From Vibrio ruber DSM 16370 (lineage in GTDB: Bacteria > Pseudomonadota > Gammaproteobacteria > Enterobacterales > Vibrionaceae), in assembly GCF_900163965.1 (NCBI RefSeq), contig NZ_FULE01000031.1, positions 124,001-188,000 of the forward strand: 64,000 bases of DNA, read 5' to 3'. Position numbers and translations under genes: made by a program. Numbering within the stretch: position 1 is the first letter of the stretch; the number at the start of each line of letters is the position of its first letter. Shown here piece by piece: positions 10,065 to 20,140 of the stretch. The notes beneath the pieces were generated by a model that saw only the letters and a list, made by a program, of their open reading frames with translations, had not been told where the DNA came from and ran no database searches.

Positions 10065-10970
10065 GTGTTACAGACTCGTATTGAAGGTGGGCGGGAGTTG
10101 ACTGATGGCGTCAAGCAAGGGACTCCTGAGCAACCGCTGATTACCATTATTACCTCGACTTTCAATGCAGCAAAGGACTTGCATTGGACTATCGAATCTA
10201 TTCGGGCTCAGACCTATCCACATATTCAGTGGATTATTGCCGATGGTGCCTCAACGGATGGGACTGTTGAAATTCTTAAGCAAAATGAAGATATTATTGA
10301 TTATTGGTTTAGTGAGCCGGATAAAGGTATATATCATGCGTGGAATAAAGCTCTTCCGTACATAAAAGGTGAGTGGGTTCAGTTTCTTGGGGCTGGGGAT
10401 GAGTTGACAGATAGCTCTGTCTATCAAAATATTTCTGTTGAACTAAGGAACTATATTAATCAATATGATCTTATCTATGGTTCTATTGAGATCATTAGCT
10501 ATGAAAGTAGGAGACATATCGAAAGGATTGGAGAGTCTTGGAGTTCGTTGAAGTTTCAATGGCAGGGTTTTAGACCTGCACTCCCCGTGCACCCTGAAGT
10601 ATTTCATAAAGCATCCATCTTTATAAATGGTCATAAATTTGACGAAAAATATAAAATAGCAGCTGACTCAAAGCTATTATTGGAAGTTATTAATAACGAT
10701 AATATTTTATTTATTGATAGAGATGTTGTTCGAATGCCTTTTGGCGGGGTATCTACAGATATTTCCCATTCTTTATTGGTGAGAAAAGAACTGCTTTCTA
10801 TCTGTCAAGATTTAAATATTAGTCAGGATAAGTTTTCTTATATATGGTGTTCTATTAAAGAATCATCTAAATATATAATATTCAAGGTGTTAGGACAACG
10901 ATTTTTTTGTAATGTGATGGATATTGCAAGATTTCTTTGTGGAAGGCGTCGCAAGTGGACAGTAAAATAG
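10065..10970 (+). CDS. Family 2 glycosyltransferase (WcaA-like)
   Basis: This 301-residue GT-A glycosyltransferase starts at a GTG directly after the fcl stop. The catalytic domain shows PLITIITSTFNAAKDLHWTI, then WIIADGASTDGT and WVQFLGAGDEL. This is the pattern of GT2 enzymes in fucose-containing polysaccharide clusters. The first half has the same composition as fcl, while the last third becomes much more AT-rich, suggesting a compositional joint inside the gene. Its donor is probably GDP-fucose or another sugar made in the cluster, but this cannot be fixed from the sequence. Confidence 0.83.
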   Translation: MLQTRIEGGRELTDGVKQGTPEQPLITIITSTFNAAKDLHWTIESIRAQTYPHIQWIIADGASTDGTVEILKQNEDIIDYWFSEPDKGIYHAWNKALPYIKGEWVQFLGAGDELTDSSVYQNISVELRNYINQYDLIYGSIEIISYESRRHIERIGESWSSLKFQWQGFRPALPVHPEVFHKASIFINGHKFDEKYKIAADSKLLLEVINNDNILFIDRDVVRMPFGGVSTDISHSLLVRKELLSICQDLNISQDKFSYIWCSIKESSKYIIFKVLGQRFFCNVMDIARFLCGRRRKWTVK

Positions 10971-12269
10971 ATGATAATTAATACATTAAATTCAATATCG
11001 ATGACTCTTATTTTACAAATTTTTTCTTGTCTCGTTTTGTGCGGTTTTTTTCTTTTTATTGTAAAAAAAAGTGCAGTTAACATATATGATCCATTATTTT
11101 ATTTTTTCGTTGTTTTTCTGATTCCAGCAATTTTTGGGTTATTTGTTAGTGGTATTTTTGGGGGGACATTTACATACTTTTTAATATGTGCACTTATATT
11201 TGTATATGTATTTCTTATTTTATTATTTAGACCAGTGCGGAATATTAACCTAGAAGATAATTTACCAAAAGATTTTCAGTTTATTCTTCTGTTTTTTTTT
11301 CTTATGATAACTATTTCTAATTTTTATATTAATGTTTATCTTTCAGGAAATATACCTCTGTTTTCTACACAAGGAGTTGAGAATAGATTTTTAGCTACTC
11401 AAAATAGTCGAATGTTGTATTGGATGAATTTAGCTATTAACTCTATCCCACTAGTTTTATTTGCAATTAGCAGTTATCGGAGAGTTCGTCTTTTTGCTTT
11501 TTTCTCTTTTATTGTGGCGTTTATTATATCTTTGATGATGGCCTCGAAAGGTGCTATTCTCTCGTTTGTGATTATGGAAATACTGGTTCTTTTTGTAGCT
11601 AAAGCTAGAAATGATGTGAAAAGATTTAGATATCATAAGAAAATATTTTATCTGATCATAATTTTAACGATGTTAGTTATTCCTATATATCTTGTTAAAA
11701 TTGGTGTTGGTCATGGTAGTGATGGGGTAATAAGAACTATTATAGTTAAATTGTTAATAAGATTTTTTTATGCATTTGATCAATTGATACCAGCCTCGCA
11801 ACTTGATTTATTGAATAATCAATATATGCCTGATTCTCAGATTGGACTGAATTTAATACAATATCAATTCCTGTCTTATTATAAGTCTATTTCTGGTGTG
11901 TCAGTCGAATATAATTCTATTGGTGAATTCATTATATATAAATTATATGGACAAACATATTCTAGCCCTCATGCTTATCCAAATTCTAATCTAATCTTAG
12001 AATGTCTGCTTACTAGTGGGATTATTCTTGGTAGTATTTTCTTTATTATTGAAGTGTCTACTTTCCTTTTTATGAGAAAGCTTGTTTTGAGTAAAAGTAT
12101 TAACACATTTTCAATAATATTTGTAGTCGCTATTGTTTTTACTCCATACGGTATTTTCTTGTCTGGATATGAGTGGATAAATAAATTTATATTTTTAACT
12201 GTTTATATATTTATCTCATGGGCGATTTATTATCTTCTAGCAAATGTTTCTCAAAAAATAAAATCATGA
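10971..12269 (+). CDS. wzy: O-antigen polymerase (Wzy-like)
   Basis: This is a 432-residue, very hydrophobic and very AT-rich protein with about 11-12 predicted membrane helices. It has a larger hydrophilic loop around residues 270-340, as expected for Wzy polymerases, which join repeat units in the periplasm. Sequence similarity in this family is always low. The call therefore rests on topology, length, position between glycosyltransferase genes, and the absence of any other polymerase candidate. It starts directly after the preceding stop. Its TGA overlaps the ATG of the next gene in an ATGA junction. Confidence 0.8.
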   Translation: MIINTLNSISMTLILQIFSCLVLCGFFLFIVKKSAVNIYDPLFYFFVVFLIPAIFGLFVSGIFGGTFTYFLICALIFVYVFLILLFRPVRNINLEDNLPKDFQFILLFFFLMITISNFYINVYLSGNIPLFSTQGVENRFLATQNSRMLYWMNLAINSIPLVLFAISSYRRVRLFAFFSFIVAFIISLMMASKGAILSFVIMEILVLFVAKARNDVKRFRYHKKIFYLIIILTMLVIPIYLVKIGVGHGSDGVIRTIIVKLLIRFFYAFDQLIPASQLDLLNNQYMPDSQIGLNLIQYQFLSYYKSISGVSVEYNSIGEFIIYKLYGQTYSSPHAYPNSNLILECLLTSGIILGSIFFIIEVSTFLFMRKLVLSKSINTFSIIFVVAIVFTPYGIFLSGYEWINKFIFLTVYIFISWAIYYLLANVSQKIKS

Positions 12270-13303
12270 ATATTTATGTTAACAGTCGAGTATTGAGTGG
12301 GCCATTTAGTGGTGTGTCACGATATTTGAAAAATATTTTAAGTGAACTAGATGAAAATCATCCATATATAACTTGTGACTCCGATTGTAGAGGAGTTAAA
12401 GGCCATTTATGGGAGCAACTACTCCTACCTAAGTCATTAGATACCGGTTCATTATTATGGAGTCCGAGTAATACAGGACCGTTATATATAAAAAGTAGAC
12501 ATGTGGTTACAATACATGATCTTGCTCCATTAGATAATCCTGAATGGACATCATTTAAATTTAGAACTTATTACTTATATTTATTACCCCGATTGTTAAA
12601 AAAAGTTAACCATATTATTACCATATCTGAATTTACTAAATCTAGAATTATAGAATATGTGGATATTGATGAAAGTAAAATTAGTGTAATACCTAATGGT
12701 GTGGATAAAAATAATCATTTTTCATATGACTCTAATTGTTGTGAAAGTATAAAGTTAAACATGGGGATAAGTGATAAAAGGTATGTGCTGTCCGTTTCAT
12801 CAATAGAACCAAGAAAAAATATTAAAGGTATTTTACATGCATGGTCAAAAATAGTTGATCTAATTGATGATGATATCTGGCTAGTGCTTGTCGGAAAGAC
12901 TAATCCCCATATTTTTTCTGATGTCGGCGTAAAGAATATACCTAAAAGAGTCAAGTTTGTTGGTTTCGTAGAAGATCAATGGTTACCTTTCATGTATAAA
13001 TTTTCCGAAGCTTTTATTTATGTCCCCTTTTATGAAGGTTTTGGCCTGCCTCCTTTAGAAGCTATGTCTCATGGTTCGCCAGTTATAACAAGTAATTGCA
13101 CGTCATTACCAGAGGTTGTAGGTAACTCAGCACTGTTAGTCAATCCGTATTGTGTTGATGAGATAGCTCAAGGGTTAAAATCTATATTAAGTGATAGCCG
13201 TTTAAGAAATGAATATGTTAGAAAAGGATATGAGCAATCTGAGAAATTTTCATGGAAGAGCACAGCAGAAAAAACTTATTCAGTATTAATGAATCACACA
13301 TGA
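12266..13303 (+). CDS. Family 4 glycosyltransferase (mannosyltransferase-like)
   Basis: This GT-B fold glycosyltransferase has about 345 residues. The start at 12266 overlaps the wzy stop (ATGA) and begins MNIYVNSRVLSGPFSGVSRY, the normal GT4 N-terminal loop. The C-terminal donor-binding EX7E-type block reads YVPFYEGFGLPPLEAMSHGSPVI. Many such enzymes use GDP-mannose or GDP-fucose, both of which this cluster can make. The gene is AT-rich, unlike the WbaZ-like gene that follows. Donor, acceptor and linkage are unknown. Confidence 0.85.
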   Translation: MNIYVNSRVLSGPFSGVSRYLKNILSELDENHPYITCDSDCRGVKGHLWEQLLLPKSLDTGSLLWSPSNTGPLYIKSRHVVTIHDLAPLDNPEWTSFKFRTYYLYLLPRLLKKVNHIITISEFTKSRIIEYVDIDESKISVIPNGVDKNNHFSYDSNCCESIKLNMGISDKRYVLSVSSIEPRKNIKGILHAWSKIVDLIDDDIWLVLVGKTNPHIFSDVGVKNIPKRVKFVGFVEDQWLPFMYKFSEAFIYVPFYEGFGLPPLEAMSHGSPVITSNCTSLPEVVGNSALLVNPYCVDEIAQGLKSILSDSRLRNEYVRKGYEQSEKFSWKSTAEKTYSVLMNHT

Positions 13304-13311
13304 GGTAGTTT

Positions 13312-14403
13312 TTGAAAGTAGCAATCATCCACTACTGGTTGGTTAATCTTCGGGGTGGTGAGAAGGTATTGGAAGCTTTGTGCGAATTGTATCCGCAGGC
13401 TGATATCTACACTCATATTTATCACGCTGAGGGATTTCAAGACAGTATTATTTCCAGGCATCACGTCTATCAAAGCTTTATCGGTAAATTACCCAGAGCC
13501 AGACAGTGGTATCAGAGTTATCTGCCATTCATGCCACTAGCATTGGAGCAATTCGATCTTTCTGGTTATGATTTGATTATCTCTAGCGAGTCTGGACCAG
13601 CAAAAGGGATTATACCGGCACCGGGTAAACCGCATATCTGCTATTGTCATTCCCCGATGCGTTATGCTTGGGATATGTACCACGAATATAGAAATCGATG
13701 TGGTTGGTTAAAACGACAATTGATGGTGCCATTGCTGCATTATATTCGTCGTTGGGATCAGTTGAGTTCGATGTCGGTCAGTCATTTTGTTGCCAACAGT
13801 CATTTTGTTGCCGGGCGCATCCACAGTTTTTATCATCGGCATGCCGATGTGATCCACCCTCCGGTCAGTTTTGATGAATTTTCTCCAACGGGTAATCCTC
13901 CGGAAGATTATTATTTAATACTCGGACAACTGGTTCCCTATAAAAAAACTGATTTAGCAGTGAAAGCTTTTAATCAGACTGGCCGAAAATTGAAGATTGT
14001 AGGAGAAGGAGAGCAACTTGAGTTGTTGCGCCGGATTGCTCAGCCAAATATTGATATCATGGGGCGTCAGCCGTTTAGTAAAATTAAGACTTTGTTGGCG
14101 AATTGCAAGGCATTGATATTTCCCGGCGTTGAAGATTTTGGCATTGTTCCCTTAGAAGCAATGGCTTCGGGACGCCCTGTGATTGCTTATAAAGCTGGCG
14201 GAGCGTTGGAGACGGTTCAGGAAAATTTGTCCGGAATGTTTTTTGAACAACAGACGGAGCAATCACTGAATAAGACTTTGGACCGATTTGAAGAAAATCA
14301 ATCCTCGTTTGATAGTGAGATGATCAGAAATTACTCAGAGCGCTTTAGTAAGGAAAATTTCAAAAAGCAATTTTCTGATTATGTAAATAAAATTATATTA
14401 TGA
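13312..14403 (+). CDS. Family 4 glycosyltransferase (WbaZ-like)
   Basis: This 363-residue GT4 enzyme starts at a TTG codon at 13312, eight bases after the previous stop. The family motif MKVAIIHYWLVNLRGGEKVLEAL begins at once, so I see no better start. Later blocks are ICYCHSPMRYAWDMYHEY and the donor site FPGVEDFGIVPLEAMASGRPV. This is the pattern of WbaZ-type mannosyl- or rhamnosyltransferases acting on undecaprenyl-linked intermediates. GDP-mannose from manC/manB, the next two genes, is the natural donor. Composition shifts back toward the genome average here. Confidence 0.87.
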   Translation: MKVAIIHYWLVNLRGGEKVLEALCELYPQADIYTHIYHAEGFQDSIISRHHVYQSFIGKLPRARQWYQSYLPFMPLALEQFDLSGYDLIISSESGPAKGIIPAPGKPHICYCHSPMRYAWDMYHEYRNRCGWLKRQLMVPLLHYIRRWDQLSSMSVSHFVANSHFVAGRIHSFYHRHADVIHPPVSFDEFSPTGNPPEDYYLILGQLVPYKKTDLAVKAFNQTGRKLKIVGEGEQLELLRRIAQPNIDIMGRQPFSKIKTLLANCKALIFPGVEDFGIVPLEAMASGRPVIAYKAGGALETVQENLSGMFFEQQTEQSLNKTLDRFEENQSSFDSEMIRNYSERFSKENFKKQFSDYVNKIIL

Positions 14404-14427
14404 ATCATTGATTAAGGTTACAAATAG

Positions 14428-15834
14428 ATGATCCTTCCTGTCATTATGTGCGGTGGGTCGGGGAGTAGACTCTGGCCGCTCTCTCGGACGGCTTACCCAA
14501 AACAATTCCTGTCACTCGTATCTGAACAGACCATGTTGCAAGATACCGTGCATCGTCTGGATACTCTCGCTAAGCAAGACCCATTATTTATCTGCAATGA
14601 AGAGCACCGTTTTATCGTTGCCGAGCAATTGCGCCGTTGTGACATGCCACATAGTGGGATCATATTGGAACCCGTGGGGCGAAACACAGCGCCTGCGATT
14701 GCACTTGCTGCACTGAAAGCATTGCAAGATGGCGATGACCCGTTACTTTTGGTTCTTGCTGCGGATCATGTAATTCAGGATGCGCAGCGTTTTGTCGATG
14801 CCGTTGAGCTGGCAGTACCGCTGGCAGAACAGGGAAAACTGGTGACTTTCGGTATTGTGCCGACAGAACCTCATACTGGGTATGGTTATATCCTACAAGG
14901 GGAACCTTTGCCAAACGCTGGCTTTGAAGTGGCAAAGTTTATCGAAAAACCCGATTTATCAACCGCTGAACACTATCTGCAAGTCGGTGGCTATTTGTGG
15001 AACAGTGGTATGTTCTTGTTTCAGTCATCCCGCTACCTTGAAGAATTACGCCGCTTCCGGCCTGATATTTTAACGGCTTGTGAAACGGCTTTAACGCAAA
15101 GTCGTCTTGATTTGGATTTCATCAGAGTCGATGCCGGTGCATTTACCCATTGTCCAGAGGAATCGATTGATTACGCGGTGATGGAAAAGACACAAAGTGC
15201 CGCCGTGATCCCTATGGATGCCGGTTGGAGTGATGTGGGGAGCTGGTCATCGCTCTGGGAAGTGAATCACAAGGATCAGGATGGCAATGCGTTGCGTGGT
15301 GATGTCCTGACTGAACAGACAAGCAATAGCTATATCTACTCTGAAGATCGATTAGTCGCTGCTGTCGGGATAGAAAATGCTGTCATTGTTGAAACGAAAG
15401 ATGCAGTGCTCGTCGCGAGTAAAGATAAGGTCCAGCAAGTTAAACAGATTGTTGAACAGTTGAAAACAACCAATCGTTGTGAACACTTGCATCATCGTGA
15501 AGTGTTTCGTCCATGGGGTTCTCATGATGAAATTGCAGAAGGTGAACGTTATCTGGTCAAAAAAGTGATGGTAAAGCCGGGTCAACGCACAGCAACTCAG
15601 ATGCATTATCACCGGGCGGAGCATTGGATTGTCGTTTCCGGAACAGCAAAAGTATACAACGGTGATGAAAGCTATCTCGTTAGTGAAAATGAATCGACCT
15701 ATATTCCGATTGGCGCGCCACATGCGTTTGAAAATCCGGGTAAAGTTCCTTTAGAAATCATCGAGGTTCGCAGTGGTAGTTATTTAGCAGAAGACGATAT
15801 TATTCGTTTAGATTCACATGGAGTTGGATATTAA
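14428..15834 (+). CDS. manC: Mannose-1-phosphate guanylyltransferase / mannose-6-phosphate isomerase
   Basis: This bifunctional type II enzyme of 468 residues makes GDP-mannose. The N-terminal nucleotidyltransferase has the pyrophosphorylase signature [20 protein letters not shown], followed by FIEKPD and the sugar-binding [11 protein letters not shown]. The C-terminal cupin domain carries the isomerase motif [16 protein letters not shown]. It feeds gmd/fcl as well as any mannosyltransferase. Its final TAA overlaps the manB ATG by one base, indicating coupled translation. The gene is less AT-rich than the wzx/wzy genes and looks well conserved. Confidence 0.97.
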   Translation: MILPVIMCGGSGSRLWPLSRTAYPKQFLSLVSEQTMLQDTVHRLDTLAKQDPLFICNEEHRFIVAEQLRRCDMPHSGIILEPVGRNTAPAIALAALKALQDGDDPLLLVLAADHVIQDAQRFVDAVELAVPLAEQGKLVTFGIVPTEPHTGYGYILQGEPLPNAGFEVAKFIEKPDLSTAEHYLQVGGYLWNSGMFLFQSSRYLEELRRFRPDILTACETALTQSRLDLDFIRVDAGAFTHCPEESIDYAVMEKTQSAAVIPMDAGWSDVGSWSSLWEVNHKDQDGNALRGDVLTEQTSNSYIYSEDRLVAAVGIENAVIVETKDAVLVASKDKVQQVKQIVEQLKTTNRCEHLHHREVFRPWGSHDEIAEGERYLVKKVMVKPGQRTATQMHYHRAEHWIVVSGTAKVYNGDESYLVSENESTYIPIGAPHAFENPGKVPLEIIEVRSGSYLAEDDIIRLDSHGVGY

Positions 15835-17201
15835 TGCAGTCACTCACTTGTTTTAAAGCTTATGATATTCGGGGACGGTTAGGGGATGAGCTCAATGAAG
15901 AGATTGCTTATCGGATAGGCCGAGCTTATGCCAAACATCTTCGTCCTCAATGTATTGTTGTTGGTGGCGATGTCCGCTTAAGTTCTGAGTCACTGAAGAT
16001 GGCCTTGGCAAATGGCCTCCAAGATGAAGGTGTGGATGTGATCGATATCGGTATGACCGGAACCGAGGAAATCTACTTCGCGGCTCAGTCACTGCCGGTT
16101 GACGGTGGTATTGAAGTGACGGCCAGTCATAATCCGATGGATTACAACGGGATGAAACTTGTTCGTGAAGGTGCCAGACCGATTAGCGGTGATAGCGGAT
16201 TAAGAGAAATCCAGCAGTTGGCGGAACGAAATGAGTTTTCTCCGGTAGAAAACCGAGGCACTTATCGCAAACAAGATCACTTGTCTGTTTATGTTGATCA
16301 TCTGATGAGTTATGTCACACCTGAAAACTTTCGGCCGCTCAAGCTGGTCGTCAATTCTGGTAACGGTGCTGCCGGGCATGTGATTGACGAAATTGAGCAG
16401 CGATTTCAGGCATTAAATATTCCGGTGACTTTTGTCAAAGTACATCATGAAGCCGATGGTAACTTTCCGAATGGGATCCCGAACCCTCTCTTGCCTGAAT
16501 GCCGGGAGGATACATCAAGAGCGGTGATTGAGCATCAGGCTGATTTTGGGATTGCATGGGATGGGGATTTTGACCGCTGTTTCCTGTTTGATGAAACGGG
16601 GGCATTCATCGAAGGATATTATATTGTCGGTTTGCTGGCTGAAGCATTTTTGCAGAAGCAGCCCGGTAGTAAAATTATTCATGACCCTCGTTTGTCCTGG
16701 AACACCATTGATGTCGTGCAGCGTGCTGGGGGAATTCCGGTACTGTCTAAAACTGGTCATGCTTTCATTAAAGAGCGGATGCGGTGTGAAGATGCTATCT
16801 ATGGCGGGGAAATGAGTGCTCACCATTATTTTAAAACCTTTGCTTATTGTGATAGCGGCATGATTCCTTGGTTACTTGTGGCTGAGTTACTTTGTGTAAA
16901 AGGCGTCAGACTTTCTCAAACAGTACGGGAAAGAATTCAGGCTTATCCTTCTTCCGGTGAAATTAATGCCAAGCTGAGTGATCCCGTATTGTCAATAGCC
17001 CATGTCAGAGCCGCATTTGAAAACGACGCTCTTTCAATCGATGAGACGGACGGTATTAGTCTGGAGTTCTCTGACTGGCGATTTAATTTGAGATCCTCGA
17101 ATACGGAGCCTGTGGTTCGGTTGAATGTTGAAGCACGATTGAATTCTGAACTTATGAAAATGAAAACAGAAGAAATATTGATGTTGTTAAATTGTTCATA
17201 A
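15834..17201 (+). CDS. manB: Phosphomannomutase
   Basis: This alpha-D-phosphohexomutase of 455 residues interconverts mannose-6-phosphate and mannose-1-phosphate for ManC. The phosphoserine loop is [13 protein letters not shown] (S98). The metal-binding loop is DGDFDR, and the sugar-binding segment [10 protein letters not shown] follows. The C-terminal phosphate-binding region is RSSNTEP. It resembles the CpsG/RfbK branch. It is the last gene of the long + strand cluster, and a stem-loop lies 145 bases downstream of its stop. Confidence 0.97.
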   Translation: MQSLTCFKAYDIRGRLGDELNEEIAYRIGRAYAKHLRPQCIVVGGDVRLSSESLKMALANGLQDEGVDVIDIGMTGTEEIYFAAQSLPVDGGIEVTASHNPMDYNGMKLVREGARPISGDSGLREIQQLAERNEFSPVENRGTYRKQDHLSVYVDHLMSYVTPENFRPLKLVVNSGNGAAGHVIDEIEQRFQALNIPVTFVKVHHEADGNFPNGIPNPLLPECREDTSRAVIEHQADFGIAWDGDFDRCFLFDETGAFIEGYYIVGLLAEAFLQKQPGSKIIHDPRLSWNTIDVVQRAGGIPVLSKTGHAFIKERMRCEDAIYGGEMSAHHYFKTFAYCDSGMIPWLLVAELLCVKGVRLSQTVRERIQAYPSSGEINAKLSDPVLSIAHVRAAFENDALSIDETDGISLEFSDWRFNLRSSNTEPVVRLNVEARLNSELMKMKTEEILMLLNCS

Positions 17202-18057
17202 TACTATTGCTACAGGGTTATACTGGAATTTTTGATTTTATCATTTGGTAAAAGTGAGATTGAATTTTATGGATGAAATGATAAGCAAAAATAGCCTAAA
17301 TTAGTATTATTTTTACTATATTATAATAAATGTAAATTTATAGATTAGCCTATCTCATAGCTAGATAGGCTTCTTGAACATATATCATAAATCATGAGGT
17401 TAACCCTGAGAACTATATGGGGTTTAATTAATCATGGAAGTAATATCAATACATTGGGGATGATTGAAGAATAATCCTATATAAATAAAAAATTAAAAGT
17501 AATAAATTATCTAAGCATCATTTTGAAGTCTTTAGTCGATTTACTATTCTTTTGGAGATAATTATTCGAATAAAGACTTGATATCAAGAAATATCTTCAT
17601 TTGCCAATAGATTTTTATGTATATGAGAAACGCTAGTTAATCTTAGTGATGATTCAATTTTATTGTTGTCCTATCTAACATGTTAGATATGTTAAGGGAT
17701 AGGATGAACTTATCAGTCTGATGTCGCGTTGTCTCTACTTAGTCAAATCGCAGTTATATTCTAGAGCTTCAAGTATCGTCGATAGAAATTTTGTGGAAAG
17801 TAGAGCACCAATAGTCTAGAAATAATATATATTCGTTATGAATAGAGAAACGAGTGGGAGCGTCCTTACTCGTGATTTCAAATAATAAAGGCCATTCTTG
17901 GTGGATTCATCTCCTTGATTATATTTGATTGTTATTACATACAAAATGGATGTTTTTGAATAGTCGATAACAAATTGAAAATCAAACAGAATCGGCAATT
18001 TTTTATTTTTTGTACATCTCGTTGTGCACACATTTAAAGGTTTACCAAATACAAATT
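17202..18057 (+). other. 856-base AT-rich gap between manB and the wbaP-type gene
   Basis: I see no convincing protein-coding gene here. The stretch is AT-rich like the middle of the cluster and holds three dyads: 17347-17371 (perfect), 17669-17704 (13 paired bases with a 3-base bulge) and 17850-17873 (six pairs plus wobble). The first is well placed to end the manB transcript. The others could belong to a leader or small RNA of the downstream gene. No JUMPstart/ops sequence was recognised. A decayed gene cannot be excluded. Confidence 0.6.
17347..17371 (+). terminator. Stem-loop after manB, probable end of O-antigen operon
   Basis: AGCCTATCT and AGATAGGCT form a perfect 9-bp stem around a 7-base loop. 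TCTTG follows rather than a long T run. It is the first strong hairpin after manB, 145 bases past the stop, so it is a likely but not textbook terminator. Confidence 0.5.
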
Positions 18058-19509
18058 ATGGAACAATTCACACTTTCCCATGAAAAACTGTTAGAAATGA
18101 GAGCTCACTTCTCGCAGAGAATCAATAAAGTGACTTTAATTTTATTTGACTTTCTTGCCTTTGGGGTTTCTATCTTGCTGACTCATGCCTTTATTTTAGA
18201 GGGGAAAAATCTAAATTTGGCATATTCATTACTGAGCTTGCAAGCGATCACATTTTTGTTTTCCGGGGGGATCTCTGTTTTGTGGTTTTGGGGCAATAAA
18301 CGTCACTATAGCTACCGGAAACCATTTTGGGATGAACTCAGAGATATGCTGTCTACGTTATCGTTCATGGCGTTAGTTTCCATTGCGGTCAATGCAATTT
18401 TTAGCCGTGAATATTCCGTGACGATTTGGGGAACGGAATGGGCTTTGGTACTTGTATTTATCCCGTTATTTCGTAACTTTGCTAAGATTCTGCTCAATAA
18501 AGTTGATGTGTGGAAAATGCCCTGTGTCATTATCGGTGATGCTGAAAATGCGAAGGATGTGTTTTTAGCTATAGAAAGTGAACCTTCAACTGGGTTTGAA
18601 GTTCTCGCTGTTGTTCAGCCATCAGGGGAAGCTCGTGTAGATAAAGTTTTTGGCATTTCTTATATTAGTAAAACAGAATTTCTCCATAATTCGGGGGCAT
18701 TTCACAAAGTATTTATTGCACTTGAAAAGGATCAAAGCGGACTAAGAGAGATTTGGATCCGTGAGCTCTATAAGCGAGGTATTCGTGATATATCCATTGT
18801 GCCAGCCCTGAGAGGAATCCCTCTTTATGGTACTGATATATCTCATTTTTTTAGTCATGAAGTGATGATGTTGCGATTGAAAAATAATCTGCCCCGTAAG
18901 TCCTCACGATTTATTAAACGCTTATTCGATATTGTTGGTTCTGCAACATTACTGGTATTACTTGCACCATTTTTCTTATTTATCGCTTGGCGAATCTCGC
19001 GTGACGGTGGTTCCGTGACTTATGGGCATGAGCGTATCGGGCTCGACGGTAAAAAATTCAACTGCCTGAAGTTCCGCTCGATGGTGATGAACTCTCAAGA
19101 GTTGTTGGATGAGCTTCTGGCAACGGATCCGGAGGCTAAAGCTGAATGGGAGCAATGGTTTAAATTGAAAAACGATCCGCGGATTACTTCGATTGGCCGC
19201 TTCTTGCGTGAAACTAGTCTGGATGAATTACCACAGCTGTGGAATGTGCTAAAAGGTGAAATGAGTCTGGTCGGCCCAAGACCGGTTATCGATGAAGAAT
19301 TGGAACGTTATGGAGATGATGTCGACTATTACTTATGCGCGAAGCCGGGTATTTCAGGGCTTTGGCAAGTCAGCGGCCGTAGCGACATCGATTATAACAC
19401 CCGCGTTTATCTGGATTGTTGGTATGTTAAAAACTGGTCGCTTTGGAATGATATCGTGATCTTATTTAAAACCGTGAATGTAGTCCTCCGGCGCGATGGT
19501 GCCTACTAA
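18058..19509 (+). CDS. wbaP: Undecaprenyl-phosphate hexose-1-phosphate transferase (WbaP family)
   Basis: This polyprenyl-phosphate glycosyl-1-phosphate transferase of about 483 residues loads the first sugar (galactose in WbaP itself) onto undecaprenyl phosphate. The N-terminal half has four hydrophobic helices and a CoA-binding-like Rossmann domain (VIIGDAENAKDV). The C-terminal catalytic part has one membrane segment, then ERIGLDGKKFNCLKFRSM, DELPQLWNVLKGEMSLVGPRP and GISGLWQVSGRS. I chose the ATG at 18058; an in-frame TTG at 18010 would add 16 residues, and neither has a strong ribosome site. It is separated from the cluster by the 856-base gap and probably has its own promoter. The actual sugar specificity is not certain. 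Confidence 0.92.
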   Translation: MEQFTLSHEKLLEMRAHFSQRINKVTLILFDFLAFGVSILLTHAFILEGKNLNLAYSLLSLQAITFLFSGGISVLWFWGNKRHYSYRKPFWDELRDMLSTLSFMALVSIAVNAIFSREYSVTIWGTEWALVLVFIPLFRNFAKILLNKVDVWKMPCVIIGDAENAKDVFLAIESEPSTGFEVLAVVQPSGEARVDKVFGISYISKTEFLHNSGAFHKVFIALEKDQSGLREIWIRELYKRGIRDISIVPALRGIPLYGTDISHFFSHEVMMLRLKNNLPRKSSRFIKRLFDIVGSATLLVLLAPFFLFIAWRISRDGGSVTYGHERIGLDGKKFNCLKFRSMVMNSQELLDELLATDPEAKAEWEQWFKLKNDPRITSIGRFLRETSLDELPQLWNVLKGEMSLVGPRPVIDEELERYGDDVDYYLCAKPGISGLWQVSGRSDIDYNTRVYLDCWYVKNWSLWNDIVILFKTVNVVLRRDGAY

Positions 19510-19542
19510 CGAGACGATACAACCTCTCAGCTAGTCAAATAT

Positions 19543-19552
19543 GGGGGGGGGG
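19543..19552. repeat. G10 homopolymer
   Basis: Ten consecutive G lie between the convergent ends of the wbaP-type gene and the DUF416 gene, immediately next to the latter's stop codon. The tract is non-coding in both genes. Confidence 0.9.
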
Positions 19553-20140
19553 CTACAGACCTACCCCGATATTTGATATCCGTTCTTCTCTCAGCTCATC
19601 TCTGAGGGATTTTATCAGTTCTATATCCCGCTCTTCGGCTTCTTTCAGTGCTCTGAAAATGGCCCACTGCACATCCCACTCAGTACAAACCGCTTCGTTT
19701 TCCTTTTGATTGTCATTCGTGATGACCGAATCTGTTTGCGCTTCTTCGAGTTGCACCACCGTATTGACCGAAATGGTACTGACCTCTTGCTGTGCTTCTG
19801 TGAGCTGGTCTTTATCTAACAGGCTATGTAAGAGCGTTGACAGTGCTTCGCAGGCATCGATTGCCGGATAAACGGCATAAACGTCAAATGCTTCCTGAGA
19901 TGGGATCAGTTCTTCCAGTTTTTCGAGTTGACGCTCGAAGTCTATCTTGGCACTTTTGACTGTGAGCGATTCCCATACTGTATCCAATATCTGACGATAC
20001 GTCGCATGAGAAGTAAACGCAGTATGCTCGCAGAACATGGCATAGTTAGGATACATGCGTTCACACAGGCAAGCCATAAAGGTAATTTGTTGCCAGGGAA
20101 TAAGTTTCTGAAGACGTAGCTGAACAGGGTTTTGTAGCAT
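19553..20140 (-). CDS. yjaG: DUF416 family protein (YjaG)
   Basis: This 195-residue protein of unknown function matches the YjaG/DUF416 family in length (about 196) and in its start (MLQNPVQLRLQKLIPWQQITFMACLCERMYPNY). It is largely helical and soluble, with no signal peptide. In enterobacteria yjaG lies next to hupA, and here hupA is two genes away, which supports the assignment. It is convergent with the wbaP-type gene and divergent from the dehydrogenase gene. I know of no established biochemical role. Confidence 0.82.
   Translation of the reverse strand: MLQNPVQLRLQKLIPWQQITFMACLCERMYPNYAMFCEHTAFTSHATYRQILDTVWESLTVKSAKIDFERQLEKLEELIPSQEAFDVYAVYPAIDACEALSTLLHSLLDKDQLTEAQQEVSTISVNTVVQLEEAQTDSVITNDNQKENEAVCTEWDVQWAIFRALKEAEERDIELIKSLRDELREERISNIGVGL

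Noticed and set aside
17816-18031. A 71-codon minus-strand frame in the manB-wbaP gap.
   Set aside because: Composition and residues look random, with no ribosome site and no recognisable family.
17202-18057. Looked for a JUMPstart/ops element linked to RfaH control.
   Set aside because: No match to the ops core was seen. If present, it would be upstream of the window at the cluster start.
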